Assembly: GCF_018215265.2 (NCBI RefSeq)
Contig: NZ_CP136562.1
Coordinates: 2,108,001-2,172,000, forward strand
Reading direction: 5' to 3'
Length of the DNA: 64,000 nucleotides
Source: Paenarthrobacter sp. GOM3
GTDB taxonomy: Bacteria; Actinomycetota; Actinomycetes; Actinomycetales; Micrococcaceae
Shown here: positions 55,611-64,000 of the stretch, in pieces
Numbering within the stretch: position 1 is the stretch's first letter
How the letters are laid out: every line of letters begins with the position of its first letter
The notes under the pieces: model-generated
The model's database searches: none
What the model saw: only the letters and a program-made list of their open reading frames with translations
What the model was told of the DNA's origin: nothing
Made by a program: the position numbers and the translations under genes

Positions 55611-56591
55611 TCAGCGATGCTGCCCCGAACCGTAGTATTCTCCGAGTTTGGCGAGTCCTTCGTCGATTGAAACGGCCGGCTTCCAGTCCAGGAGTTGCTG
55701 CGTTTCGCGCTGGTCGAACCAGTGCGCAGTAGAGAGCTGCTCAGCGAGGAACCTGGTCATCGGCGGCTCTTCTGTTCGTCCTGCCAGGATCCAGAGTTTC
55801 TCGACCACCGAGCCAACCGCCCGGGCCACACGGCCCGGTACAGCCCATGCAGGGGCCGGAACCCCACCTGCAGCGCAAATGCCGGCAAGCAGTTCCCCGA
55901 TGGGCCGGGGCTCACCGTTAGTGACCACCAGGGCTTTGCCATGTACATGGTCCATACGGTGCAGTGCGGTGACAATGGCCGAGGCCGCGTTGTCCACGTA
56001 GGTGGTGTCGATCAGGGCTGCGCCGGCGTCCAGCAGCGGCAGCCGCCCTTGCTTTGCGCGGGCGAGAACGCGCTCCACGAGCTGGGTGTCACCCGGTCCC
56101 CACACGACGTGCGGGCGGATCGCAGTGACACGGAAATCGGACGCATCCGCCGCGAGTGCCAGCAGTTCGGCCTCTGCCTTGGTCCGGGAATAGTGGCCGT
56201 GGGCATGCTTGGGGTCGGCCGGACCGGCTGCCAGACCGGCGATGGCGGCACCTGAATTGGCTACGGAGGGTGAGGACACGAAGACCACGTCGCGTACCCC
56301 GGCGGCCCTGGCCGCGGAGAGCACATGGGCTGTCCCGCGGACGTTGACGTGGTCGAACTCGGCCGCCCTGCCCGTGAACGACACTTTGGCGGCGAGATGG
56401 ATCACCCCGTCCACGCCCTTGAGGGCGCTGCGAAGCGCATCAGCGTCCGTGACCGACCCCCGCACGTCAGTGACGCCGTCGATCCCGGAAGGGCTTCGTT
56501 GGAATGTCGTGACGTTATGGCCCTGCCGCACCAGCAGCCGGGCCACCTCCCGCCCCAGCAAGCCGCTGGCGCCTGTGACCAGGACCTTCAT
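55611..56591 (-). CDS. oleD: 2-alkyl-3-ketoalkanoate reductase
   Basis: A 326-residue extended SDR of the 3-beta-HSD/dihydroflavonol reductase group. VTGASGLLGREVARLL is the NADP motif; the catalytic Tyr-Lys is in GHYSRTKAEAE, and VVWGPGDTQ follows. In olefin biosynthesis OleD reduces the 2-alkyl-3-ketoacid made by OleA. The ATG overlaps the OleBC stop (ATGA), which fixes the start and couples the two proteins. Confidence 0.9.
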   Translation of the reverse strand: MKVLVTGASGLLGREVARLLVRQGHNVTTFQRSPSGIDGVTDVRGSVTDADALRSALKGVDGVIHLAAKVSFTGRAAEFDHVNVRGTAHVLSAARAAGVRDVVFVSSPSVANSGAAIAGLAAGPADPKHAHGHYSRTKAEAELLALAADASDFRVTAIRPHVVWGPGDTQLVERVLARAKQGRLPLLDAGAALIDTTYVDNAASAIVTALHRMDHVHGKALVVTNGEPRPIGELLAGICAAGGVPAPAWAVPGRVARAVGSVVEKLWILAGRTEEPPMTRFLAEQLSTAHWFDQRETQQLLDWKPAVSIDEGLAKLGEYYGSGQHR

Positions 56592-59263
56592 GGTTTGCCC
56601 GGTCGGCCGCCGGCCAGCACCAGTGCAGCCCAAGCGGACAGCCGGGTCCTGTCTATTTTGGCGTTGTGCCGGATATCCGTGGGCTGGTTGGGAACCACCA
56701 AGACGGCAGAGACATCGACGCCGGCTTGCCGGGCGGCGGCGCGGACGCGGTGCGCCAGATGCGGCGCGGCGGGTCCGGCCTTCCGGACCGGAGGGACGGT
56801 CTCGACGACGGCGACAATCGCCTGGGTGCCCGCAGGACCAACGCCGGCCACGGCGGCCAGCCCCACACCGTCCAAGCGCTCGACGGCCTGCTCCGCACCA
56901 ACAGGCGTCACTGCCTTGCCTGGCGCGGTGACGACATGCTGCAGGCGGCCTTCGACCCAGAGGCGGCCTTCGGCGTCGAAATGCCCTACGTCCCCGGTCC
57001 GGTGCCAGCCGACAGGATTGGTGCTCCCTTGCTGGGTCAACCAGAGCCGGTCGTAGGAGTCCTTCACATGGGGTGCGCTGACCAGGACCTCGCCCGTCAC
57101 GCCGGCCTCCGTCACGGGCTGGGAACCTGATGCGGTTCCGTCCTCAGCGAGCGGGATGACGGCAATGCGGGCGCCGTGGACCGGCGTGCCCACGCAGACG
57201 CCGTTGCCGGCTCCCTTGATGGTCCCGATGGCGGCTTCGGCGGCCTGTATCTCCTGGAGGCTGATGTCGGTGACGGGGAGGGCTTCGGTCATCCCGTACG
57301 GCGTGTGCAGCGAGGCGCCCGGCAACAACTGCTGCACCTGCGCCAAGAGGGGCTCCGGGATGGGTGCACCGGCCGAGAGGAGCAACTGCACCCCGGCCAG
57401 GGCTGTTTGGCCCGCTTCGCTGATCCCGTCGTGCGTGGCCAGCACGTTACGCAATGCTGCCGGGGCGGCGAAGACCACCGTGGCGTCGATCGCAGCAACG
57501 GCATCTGCCAGGGCGCGGGCAGTCAGGGTGCGGGGGGCAGTAACGTCCATGTCCGGGGTGACCGAGACGGCACCCAGGGCGGGACCCAGCAGGGCAAACG
57601 GAGCGAAGCCTGCCACGAGCCGGGCGCCCGGACGGATGTCGAAGGTTTTCGCCAGCGTATCCCGCGTCGCAGCCAATTGCCGGTGCGTGTAGAGAACGCC
57701 CTTGGCGGGGCCTGTTGATCCGGACGTGAACAGCACGGCCGCTGGAGCCTCGGGATCCACGGCAGCGTGATGCACGTCCAAACCGCCCCCGCTGCGCCGG
57801 GCGAACGCTGTAAGCGAGGTTTCAACCCGAAGAAGTCGACGGCGGGTGGCTGGCAGGTCCTGGACGCTGATCCGACGCCCCGGCCAACCGAGCGCGGCGG
57901 CTGCAGCAAGTGCCCTGTCGATGCCGATCAGGAAATCCGGTGTTGCCCCTTTGACAGCGCGGCTCAGGCCTTTGGTTCCGAGCCCGGCGTCCGCCACGAC
58001 CACCACGGCGCCCAGTCGAAGGCAGGCATAGAGTGCCACTGTCAGGTCCACGCCCGGCGGAACCATGAGGCTTACGCGGCTGCCACTGACGACACCGGCT
58101 TCCCGAAGTCCTGCCGCCGTGTCCAGCACCCTGCGGTTGAGCCCGTGCCAGCTCAGCGACCTCGCAACGCTGCCATCGGCTCCCATTTCAGCGACGGCGG
58201 TATCGGCGCCGGAGGCAGACTCCGCCAGGGTGCCGAGCTCGTCCCATAGGGGGCGGAAAGCAGCCAGCTCCGGGGCGGCTTCTCCCGTCACCACGGCGTC
58301 CGGACGGGTGCCTGCGCTGTGTTGGGTTCCGTCCTGTGCGTGCCGTGCCAACCATTGGAAAACAGGCGTGGCAATGTCGCGGTCTTCTGCGAGCAGGTGG
58401 CCTGCCCCTTCGAAGCGGTGGACCTCCGCGTGGGGAAGCCGGCCGATAAGGTCCTTGAGGTAGCGGTCGGAGAAAATAGGGTCGCGCGGGCCCCAGAGCA
58501 TCAAAGCGGGGACCTTTACTTCGCGCAGGCCCTCGGCCACGGCTTCAAGCGCCGGGAAGCTGGGGTGGTTGGCGTCAGTGGGAATGTCGGCCACGAAATT
58601 TCCCACGCCACTGCGACGGTGCGGACCCTTGTAGGGGGCCATGTACGCTTTCCGGACGTCAGCGGGCAGCGGAGGGGACGCCAGGGAATGCGTGACCCGC
58701 AGGAAAGCATCGGACGTCGTCGTCCCCCAGGAGTGGACGGCCGGGTGCAAGGCGAGCCGCAGTGCGGGCGGGATCTTGGATTCTGATGGCTGGTGGACCG
58801 CTGTGTTGGTGAGGATCACTCCGGTCAGCTCAGTGGGGTGGGCCAACGCCCAGCCGAGGCTGATCACACCTCCCCAGTCGTGGCCGACAGTGACCACGGG
58901 GCCTTCCAGGCCCAAGGCATCGGTGAGGTCGCCCAGGTCATTGATCCTGTCGGCGAGGCGGCGGAATTCGCCGGTACGTTCCGAGTAGCCCATGTCCAGT
59001 TGGTCAACTGCGATGACGCGCCAAGGCTGGGTGGGATCGGTTCCGGCGGCCAGCAGTGTTCGCCACAGATAGGACCAGGTGGGGTTCCCATGCACGCAGA
59101 GCAGGGTGCCGGCGGGGGTAAGGCCGCGCCGCGCGAGCTGTTCGCCGTTGTCCAGGAGATGCCATTGACGAACGGTTCCGGGAGCATCCACGGCGGAAGT
59201 GGAGGGCGCGTCAATTGTCCGTGACCATTCGGGGCGTACGCCCGGCCAGGTACCTGTCACCAT
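56588..59263 (-). CDS. oleBC: OleBC fusion: beta-lactone decarboxylase and beta-lactone synthetase
   Basis: An 891-residue fusion. The N-terminal about 320 residues form an alpha/beta hydrolase of the haloalkane dehalogenase type (OleB), with GHDWGG and its nucleophile Asp129 in VVTVGHDWGGVISLGW. The rest is an AMP-dependent synthetase (OleC), with VLFTSGSTGPAKGVLYTHRQ as the ATP-binding motif and YDRLWLTQQGS and HRTGDVGHF further on. OleC makes the beta-lactone and OleB decarboxylates it to the alkene. Fused OleBC is known in Micrococcus and related actinobacteria. It overlaps oleA by seven bases and oleD by four. Confidence 0.92.
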   Translation of the reverse strand: MVTGTWPGVRPEWSRTIDAPSTSAVDAPGTVRQWHLLDNGEQLARRGLTPAGTLLCVHGNPTWSYLWRTLLAAGTDPTQPWRVIAVDQLDMGYSERTGEFRRLADRINDLGDLTDALGLEGPVVTVGHDWGGVISLGWALAHPTELTGVILTNTAVHQPSESKIPPALRLALHPAVHSWGTTTSDAFLRVTHSLASPPLPADVRKAYMAPYKGPHRRSGVGNFVADIPTDANHPSFPALEAVAEGLREVKVPALMLWGPRDPIFSDRYLKDLIGRLPHAEVHRFEGAGHLLAEDRDIATPVFQWLARHAQDGTQHSAGTRPDAVVTGEAAPELAAFRPLWDELGTLAESASGADTAVAEMGADGSVARSLSWHGLNRRVLDTAAGLREAGVVSGSRVSLMVPPGVDLTVALYACLRLGAVVVVADAGLGTKGLSRAVKGATPDFLIGIDRALAAAAALGWPGRRISVQDLPATRRRLLRVETSLTAFARRSGGGLDVHHAAVDPEAPAAVLFTSGSTGPAKGVLYTHRQLAATRDTLAKTFDIRPGARLVAGFAPFALLGPALGAVSVTPDMDVTAPRTLTARALADAVAAIDATVVFAAPAALRNVLATHDGISEAGQTALAGVQLLLSAGAPIPEPLLAQVQQLLPGASLHTPYGMTEALPVTDISLQEIQAAEAAIGTIKGAGNGVCVGTPVHGARIAVIPLAEDGTASGSQPVTEAGVTGEVLVSAPHVKDSYDRLWLTQQGSTNPVGWHRTGDVGHFDAEGRLWVEGRLQHVVTAPGKAVTPVGAEQAVERLDGVGLAAVAGVGPAGTQAIVAVVETVPPVRKAGPAAPHLAHRVRAAARQAGVDVSAVLVVPNQPTDIRHNAKIDRTRLSAWAALVLAGGRPGKP

Positions 59264-60279
59264 ACGATTTCGACCATGCCGGCGTTCAGTCCTGATCCGA
59301 CACCCATGCAGAGGACCCGGTCTCCGGCGCTCAGGGACTGTGCCTCGGCGGCGAGGGTCATGGGGAGTGAAGCCGGCCCCACGTTTCCCCAGTGCGGGAA
59401 GGTGATGGGAACTTTGTCAGGGTCCAGTCCCACGGCGTTGATGATGGCCTGGGTGTAGGCATTGCTGACCTGGTGGGTCACGTAGCGGTCCATGGCCGTC
59501 CAGTTCCATTCGGGCTGGGCTTCGTGCCAGGCGTCGACGACGAGTTGCAGGCCGCCGTCGAGCAGGCCCTTCGTATCGGTGGTCATGCCGTCAATGCCGC
59601 CCACGCACAATTCGTGGTGTTCGGTGCCGGCCCGCATCACGCCGCCCACCAGCCGGTGCGCCCCGCTGTGCTCGTCGGCGGGTCCCAGGACTGCCGCCGC
59701 GGCTCCTGACCCGAGGGTTAACGTGGCGAATTCCCGGTTGAAATCTTCCCGGGTCGTTTCAGGCCGCTGCAGCCTGGCAAGGGTCGCCTCCTGCGTCAGC
59801 TGTGAGTCCTCACCGTTGACGATGACCGCGTACTTGATCTGCCCGGAGTCGATCATGTTGGCGGCCAGGATCAGCCCGTTGACGAACCCCAGGCAGGCGT
59901 TGGCGAGGTCGAAATTCATGGCCGAGGATGGCAGGCCCAGTTCGTGATGGATCTTCACTGCAACGGACGGTTCGAGGTTGCGGCGGGTAACGGAGGTGTT
60001 GATCAGCAAGCCGACCTCGGACGCTTCGACTCCGGCATCGGCCAACGCCTTCGCCCCTGCCTCGACGGCGGCATCGTCAAACGATGTTCCAGCCGCCCAC
60101 CAGCGTCGGTGCGTGACGCCCGCAACGCGTTCCAGGAGCCGGGGCGGGAACTTTAACCGCTTCAGGGTGGTAGCCAACTTCCGGTCGAAGTCCGAGGAGC
60201 TGACGATCCGTGGAGCCTCGACGCTACTAACCGACAGCAGAGCGGTGTTGCTGTGCCTGAAGGTTGCGTTCCCTGCCAA
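59257..60279 (-). CDS. oleA: OleA: long-chain acyl-CoA Claisen condensation enzyme
   Basis: A 340-residue thiolase-fold enzyme of the KAS III type that condenses two fatty acyl-CoAs head to head to form 2-alkyl-3-ketoacids. The active-site Cys129 is in NFDLANACLGFVNGL, His in THQVSNAY and Asn in PHWGNVGPAS. Glu103 in RNLEPS matches the OleA glutamate that activates the second substrate. The best start is TTG at 60279: AGGGG lies seven bases upstream, and the resulting N-terminus (AGNATFRHSNTALLSV) fits the family. It is the first gene of the ole operon. Confidence 0.9.
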   Translation of the reverse strand: MAGNATFRHSNTALLSVSSVEAPRIVSSSDFDRKLATTLKRLKFPPRLLERVAGVTHRRWWAAGTSFDDAAVEAGAKALADAGVEASEVGLLINTSVTRRNLEPSVAVKIHHELGLPSSAMNFDLANACLGFVNGLILAANMIDSGQIKYAVIVNGEDSQLTQEATLARLQRPETTREDFNREFATLTLGSGAAAAVLGPADEHSGAHRLVGGVMRAGTEHHELCVGGIDGMTTDTKGLLDGGLQLVVDAWHEAQPEWNWTAMDRYVTHQVSNAYTQAIINAVGLDPDKVPITFPHWGNVGPASLPMTLAAEAQSLSAGDRVLCMGVGSGLNAGMVEIVW

Positions 60280-60545
60280 TTCAAGCCCCTGTTCGTTTCT
60301 GTCCCGCGTTCCTGCGGTGACTGTACCCCTATTACGCCATTCCAAGCCCGAAAGCGCAGTTGTGCTCCGGGTTCGGGATGCACCAAGATTCCGCCGCAGT
60401 CCCTTGCGCGTAAAAATGGCGACCCTTAAGCATGACAGACAACCGGGGGGTGTCATGACGCGGGGAGCGGGGCTACCGGGAAATGATCATGATGCTTACC
60501 ATTAGGGAGCATCTTAGGGGAGACCACCACTTACCAGGAGCGGAC

Positions 60546-60752
60546 ATGACATTGAGCAAAGGGACCCGCGTGGAGTGGAACACCTCCCAGGGGAAGACCC
60601 AAGGCAAAATCGTGGAGAAGAAGACCAGCGACTTTGAGCTGGACGGGAACACGCACCGCGCCAGCAAAGATGAGCCGCAATACGTCGTCGAATCGGAGAA
60701 GACCGGCGCGCGGGCAGCGCACAAGGGCGCAGCGTTGACCGAGAAGAAGTAG
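60546..60752 (+). CDS. DUF2945/hypervirulence-type TUDOR-domain protein
   Basis: A 68-residue hydrophilic protein: KGTRVEWNTSQGKTQGKIVE, TSDFELDGNTHRASKDEPQY, ending Lys-rich. The pattern is that of DUF2945 proteins, a small SH3/TUDOR-like fold common in soil actinobacteria. It stands immediately before an SQR-like gene (five bases). A 266-base gap separates it from oleA; that gap has a short inverted repeat, GATGCT and AGCATC (60491-60513), but no clear promoter. Confidence 0.75.
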   Translation: MTLSKGTRVEWNTSQGKTQGKIVEKKTSDFELDGNTHRASKDEPQYVVESEKTGARAAHKGAALTEKK

Positions 60753-60756
60753 TGCC

Positions 60757-61950
60757 GTGCCCCGGCACGAGGTAGTGATCATCGGTGGTGGCAACGCCGG
60801 CGTCTCCCTTGCAGCACGCCTGATGAGGTACGGGGTCAAGGACGTTGCCCTTATCGAGCCCCGCGACCATCACCTGTACCAACCGTTGTTTTCCCATATC
60901 GCCGGCGGACGCGCCCAGGTGAAGGAAGCTGTCCGCAGCCAGCAGTCCGTGATGCCCAAGGGAGTCACCTGGGTCAGGGACAAGGCAACGGACGTTGATG
61001 CGGGAGCCAACACCGTCATGCTGGAGTCCGGCTCGTCAGTGGACTACGGGCACCTGGTGGTGTGCCCAGGTGTGCAGTACCACTGGGAAGGAGTGCCCGG
61101 CCTGGCAGAGGCCGTAAATTCACCCTACGGATCGTCCCACTACGAATTCGAGCTTGCCCCCAAGACGTGGAGCTTGCTCAGCGCCCTGCGTTCGGGCACG
61201 GCGATCTTCACCATGCCTGCCGGTCCCGTCAAATGCGCAGGCGCCAGCCAGAAACCGATGTACCTGGCCTGCGACTACTGGAAGGAAAAGGGAGTCCTCG
61301 ACAAAATCCGCGTCGTGATGGTCCAGCCATATCCCACGGTGTTCGGTGTCCCGGAGGTCGACCAGGAGCTGGAACGCAAGATCGCCGAGTACGGCATTGA
61401 GCTCCGGACCAACAGCGAACTGGTCTCGGTGGACCCGGCCGGCCGGACAGCCAGTATCCGTGACAACGCGGCAGGGACCATCCAAGAGCTGCAGTACGAG
61501 GTCCTTAACGCTGTACCACCCCAGTCCGCGCCCGATTGGCTCACATTCACCGACCTCCCGGCCGCGGGGGACCAGGGCGGTTTCGTCGAGGTGGACACCG
61601 AAACCCTGCGCCACCCCCGGTACGCCAACGTCTGGTCCCTGGGCGATGCCGCCGGTACCTCCAACTCCAAGGCCGGCGGGGCGCTCCGGAAGCAGACCAA
61701 GGTTCTCGCCAGGAACCTCGTGGCGGCCCGGGAAGGAAAACCCGTCACGCAGAAGTACAACGGCTACTCAGTGTGCCCGTTTACGGTTTCCCGCAACACA
61801 GTGGTCTTCGCCGAATTCGACAACCGCTACCGGCCCATGCCAACCATCCCCAAAGTGCCCACATGGAAGGAGAGCCGGCTTTCCTGGTGGGTGGACAGGA
61901 TCATGTTCCCGCAGGTTTATTGGCGGCTGATCCTTCGGGGTCGCGCCTGA
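60757..61950 (+). CDS. SQR-like FAD-dependent oxidoreductase
   Basis: A 397-residue pyridine-nucleotide disulfide-type flavoprotein. HEVVIIGGGNAGVSLAARLM is the FAD motif; VSLGDAAGTSNSKAGGALRK-like NVWSLGDAAGTSNSKA is the second; AGPVKCAGASQ has one cysteine in the sulfide:quinone oxidoreductase position. The second redox cysteine is not obvious in the expected place, so the sulfide role is uncertain. The C-terminal amphipathic end (WWVDRIMFPQVYWRLILRG) suggests membrane attachment. A GTG start follows the previous gene by four bases. Confidence 0.8.
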   Translation: MPRHEVVIIGGGNAGVSLAARLMRYGVKDVALIEPRDHHLYQPLFSHIAGGRAQVKEAVRSQQSVMPKGVTWVRDKATDVDAGANTVMLESGSSVDYGHLVVCPGVQYHWEGVPGLAEAVNSPYGSSHYEFELAPKTWSLLSALRSGTAIFTMPAGPVKCAGASQKPMYLACDYWKEKGVLDKIRVVMVQPYPTVFGVPEVDQELERKIAEYGIELRTNSELVSVDPAGRTASIRDNAAGTIQELQYEVLNAVPPQSAPDWLTFTDLPAAGDQGGFVEVDTETLRHPRYANVWSLGDAAGTSNSKAGGALRKQTKVLARNLVAAREGKPVTQKYNGYSVCPFTVSRNTVVFAEFDNRYRPMPTIPKVPTWKESRLSWWVDRIMFPQVYWRLILRGRA

Positions 61951-61982
61951 CGACGCCGCCCATCGCCGTCGGTTGGACGGAA

Positions 61983-62010
61983 GGACGACGGCGGGAGGCC
62001 GCCGTCGTCC
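61983..62010. terminator. Hairpin terminator between convergent genes
   Basis: A perfect 12-bp stem GGACGACGGCGG/CCGCCGTCGTCC around GAGG, between the flavoprotein and the minus-strand gene at 62041. Probably bidirectional. Confidence 0.75.
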
Positions 62011-62040
62011 GTCCCCTCAAGGCTGCTGGGCCTGCTGGGT

Positions 62041-62502
62041 TTAGTACTCGCCTTTGATGACGAAGTACGACCCGCGGATGACCCCAGCCAGCTTGGACTT
62101 CTGCCTGGCGAACTTGAAATTGGCGGCCAGTTCCTCTGGAACCTCCATGCCGTCCGAGAGTTTGAAGCCAACAGCCCTTTTGCCGCCCTCGATGCCGTAC
62201 ATCACGTTGATGGACAGCCCCGATTGGTAGAAAACGTAGGCCATGCTCAGCCCGTCGACTTCGAAGGCGGTAGCTTCCAGGGCCGGCGATCCGATAACGA
62301 TGCCGCGTTCTTCCCGGAGGATGCGGCTCACCCGTTCAACGACGTCGGGGACCTCGCTGGCCGGACTCACAGTGAAGACGTGCTGGTACTTGTTCCGGAA
62401 ATACCGGGCCTCGTTGGCGCGTAAGCCGGCAAGGGCTTCGGCCACTGGAGAGGACTCCAGCCCGGCGGTGGAAACCTTGTCAAAATCAACGATGTGCGGC
62501 AT
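62041..62502 (-). CDS. Hypothetical protein, cytoplasmic
   Basis: A 153-residue protein with no family recognised. It has a basic/aromatic first third (LRANEARYFRNKYQHVFTVS), then an alpha/beta section (ILREERGIVIGSPALEATAF, LSMAYVFYQSGLSINVMYGI), and ends GVIRGSYFVIKGEY. No membrane segment or motif. It is on the same strand as the antiporter but 33 bases downstream of it, so a joint unit is possible. Confidence 0.65.
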   Translation of the reverse strand: MPHIVDFDKVSTAGLESSPVAEALAGLRANEARYFRNKYQHVFTVSPASEVPDVVERVSRILREERGIVIGSPALEATAFEVDGLSMAYVFYQSGLSINVMYGIEGGKRAVGFKLSDGMEVPEELAANFKFARQKSKLAGVIRGSYFVIKGEY

Positions 62503-62535
62503 GCAGCCTCCTTATAGGACGTGTCCGCACCCATG

Positions 62536-63744
62536 CTAACCCGGCCGCGCATCCGTCCTGAGCCCAGGCCGGATCTGGCGGAGTGCCATGAGCGGGAAGA
62601 GCAGCAGTGAGATCATTCCGGCCCCCACCAGTGCCGAGGCGATTCCGCTGGTTATAAGCCCTTGGTCCCGGCCGATGGCGGTCACGGCGACGATGATGGG
62701 CAGCCCAGTTGCCCCAAACAGGATCAAGGCCCGTTTCTCGTTGGGCGGGGCGCCTGGCGGAGAGGCGAGCAGTGATGGCAGCCCGCGGATGATGAGCAAG
62801 AGGGCCACGAACAAGGGGACGAGGGCCAGGGTAGCGGGGCTGGAGGTCAACGCCGCGAGGTCGAAGTCGATACCGGCGTCGATGAAGAAGATGGGGACCA
62901 GGAAACCGAACGCAACGGCGTCGATCTTCGTTTCAACCACTTTGCGGTCCTCCTCCGGAGCCCGGGCCATGACGGTTTTCCAGAGGACGCCGGCGGCGAA
63001 AGCGCCGAGCAGCATATCCAGGCCCAACACCATGCTCAGCACTACCAGCGCGCTCAGGATCAACATGATGGACCGGACCGCGAACTGGCTGCTCGTGTGA
63101 AGCGTCCGGGTCACTTGGGTGTGGAATAGGGTGTGCCGTGCCCGGGAAGCGAAGAAGACCGCCACACCCGTGAGGACAACAAAGCCCACCAGCACCACCG
63201 ACGCGACGCCCACCTGGCGCCCGCTGAAGAACAGCGAAATGGCGATCAGGGGCCCGAACTCGCCGGCTGCCCCGAGGGCTGTCACGGCGATTCCAAGGGG
63301 CGACGTCGAGGTCCCGGCATCACGAAGGATCGGCAGAATGGCACCCAATGCCGTGGAAGACAAGGCGATGCCAATGATCACGGCCGCTTCCGGGCCCGGA
63401 GCCAGCAGGAAGCCGGCGCCGATACCTGCTGCGAGCGAGATGATCCAACCCGCTGCTGCCCGGTTTGCAGGCCTTCCCCTGATGGTCGAAAAGTCGGTCT
63501 CATTGCCGGCGACGAAGAACAGCATGGCAACGCCGAAGTCGGCCAACGTGTCGGTGAAGCGGGTCGACTCGATCCACCCCAGCAGGCTTGGGCCCAACAA
63601 AATTCCCAAGCCAATCTCGAAAACCACGATCGGAACCTTGGCCACGCGGTCCAGCAATCGGGCTGCAAGTGGCGCCACAACGCCGAGCATGGCTATCAGG
63701 ACCAAGGACACGGACAGATCCTGCATGGGCGGCGTCGAAGTCAC
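62536..63744 (-). CDS. Cation/proton antiporter, CPA2 (Kef/NhaS) family
   Basis: A 402-residue Na+/H+ or K+/H+ exchanger with about 12 helices. The ligand region FFVAGNETDFST replaces the usual LFLxGLE-type motif. GIALSSTALGAILPIL and FIDAGIDFDLAAL are typical helix 5 and later motifs. It has no RCK domain. A GTG at 63744 overlaps the stop of the upstream gene (GTGA) and is preferred; a TTG at 63759 would overlap more. Confidence 0.85.
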   Translation of the reverse strand: MTSTPPMQDLSVSLVLIAMLGVVAPLAARLLDRVAKVPIVVFEIGLGILLGPSLLGWIESTRFTDTLADFGVAMLFFVAGNETDFSTIRGRPANRAAAGWIISLAAGIGAGFLLAPGPEAAVIIGIALSSTALGAILPILRDAGTSTSPLGIAVTALGAAGEFGPLIAISLFFSGRQVGVASVVLVGFVVLTGVAVFFASRARHTLFHTQVTRTLHTSSQFAVRSIMLILSALVVLSMVLGLDMLLGAFAAGVLWKTVMARAPEEDRKVVETKIDAVAFGFLVPIFFIDAGIDFDLAALTSSPATLALVPLFVALLLIIRGLPSLLASPPGAPPNEKRALILFGATGLPIIVAVTAIGRDQGLITSGIASALVGAGMISLLLFPLMALRQIRPGLRTDARPG

Positions 63745-64000
63745 GGCCGGCCCGGCCAATCCTTGCCGGCCCAGGGATCGTAGTCGGCAATCAGCGTTTC
63801 CTGCGCAGGCCGTTGCGCCTCAGGGATGTGTTGGAGGTTGATGCGCACCCGATACCAAAGTGAGCTTGAACCGCGCATCCCGTCAATAAGCACATCTGCG
63901 GGGTGGAGTGCGGAAGTGAGGTCCGAATGGCCTGACTTCCATTGCTCGAGTGCTGCGAGGGCTTCCGGCTTCGTTTTGGTCCTGGCCACCTCGATGAGCG
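63741..64000 (-). CDS. Hypothetical protein, 5' end beyond the window
   Basis: At least 85 residues, open to the window edge. An in-frame GTG at 63989 exists but the reading continues beyond it, so the start is unknown. The segment DVLIDGMRGSSSLWYRVRIN is basic and likely nucleic-acid or lipid related only by guess. It is coupled to the antiporter by a four-base overlap. Confidence 0.5.
   Translation of the reverse strand, partial: LIEVARTKTKPEALAALEQWKSGHSDLTSALHPADVLIDGMRGSSSLWYRVRINLQHIPEAQRPAQETLIADYDPWAGKDWPGRP

Overview
The window is high-GC chromosomal DNA from an actinobacterium, most likely Arthrobacter or a close relative (Paenarthrobacter, Pseudarthrobacter). Evidence is the GC-rich codon use, a mycothiol-type DinB/maleylpyruvate isomerase protein, a LuxR-family (LAL) benzoate regulator, a fused OleBC protein, and a glutathione-independent formaldehyde dehydrogenase. 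I see no rRNA, tRNA, CRISPR array, insertion sequence or phage. The species is inferred from gene content, not from a marker gene.

Layout. 1-10.2 kb is an aromatic-acid module. benA (3' end), benB, benC and benD, followed by a large LuxR/LAL regulator, face a minus-strand block of LysR regulator, catB and catC plus the benzoate permease benK. Together they take up benzoate, convert it to catechol, and process cis,cis-muconate to the enol-lactone; catA is not in the window. 10.5-21 kb is an accessory patchwork: a mycothiol-dependent-type protein, a MarR-controlled esterase/reductase pair with two matched operators, a TetR-controlled fusion of an SDR reductase and an alpha/beta hydrolase, a small protein with four GSYVT-type repeats, a sulfite-oxidase-like/ferredoxin-reductase/zinc-ribbon operon, an aldo/keto reductase, and a probable LexA-controlled small gene. 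21-28 kb holds a TetR-controlled alcohol dehydrogenase, a desaturase with its reductase (the desaturase has an in-frame stop), and an XRE regulator between an aldo/keto reductase and a CMD-family gene.

28-41.9 kb is a stress and envelope region: a large catalase, two decayed genes, a TMEM175-like channel, an ArsR/cation-efflux pair, a PAP2 phosphatase, a CbbX-type AAA ATPase, a GAF-ANTAR regulator and an APC permease. It ends with a translationally coupled operon of a small monooxygenase-fold protein, a full-length FliG with no flagellar neighbours, and a membrane histidine kinase. 41.9-50.7 kb is a sugar-catabolic operon that I infer is for levoglucosan: ABC transporter, two Gfo/Idh/MocA oxidoreductases and a TIM-barrel isomerase. 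It is controlled by a divergent LacI protein and three CGTAAACG operators; one dehydrogenase carries an in-frame TAG. 50.7-54.7 kb has two zinc alcohol/formaldehyde dehydrogenases and metallo-beta-lactamase hydrolases. 55.6-60.3 kb is an oleA-oleBC-oleD operon for head-to-head long-chain olefin synthesis. The end holds a DUF2945 protein, an SQR-like flavoprotein and a cation/proton antiporter.

The observations most worth following up are the BenC-FCD fusion, the GSYVT repeat protein, the orphan FliG/kinase operon, a shared TAAG-N4-CTTA promoter element before three genes, and two C-to-T nonsense changes at conserved Trp codons.
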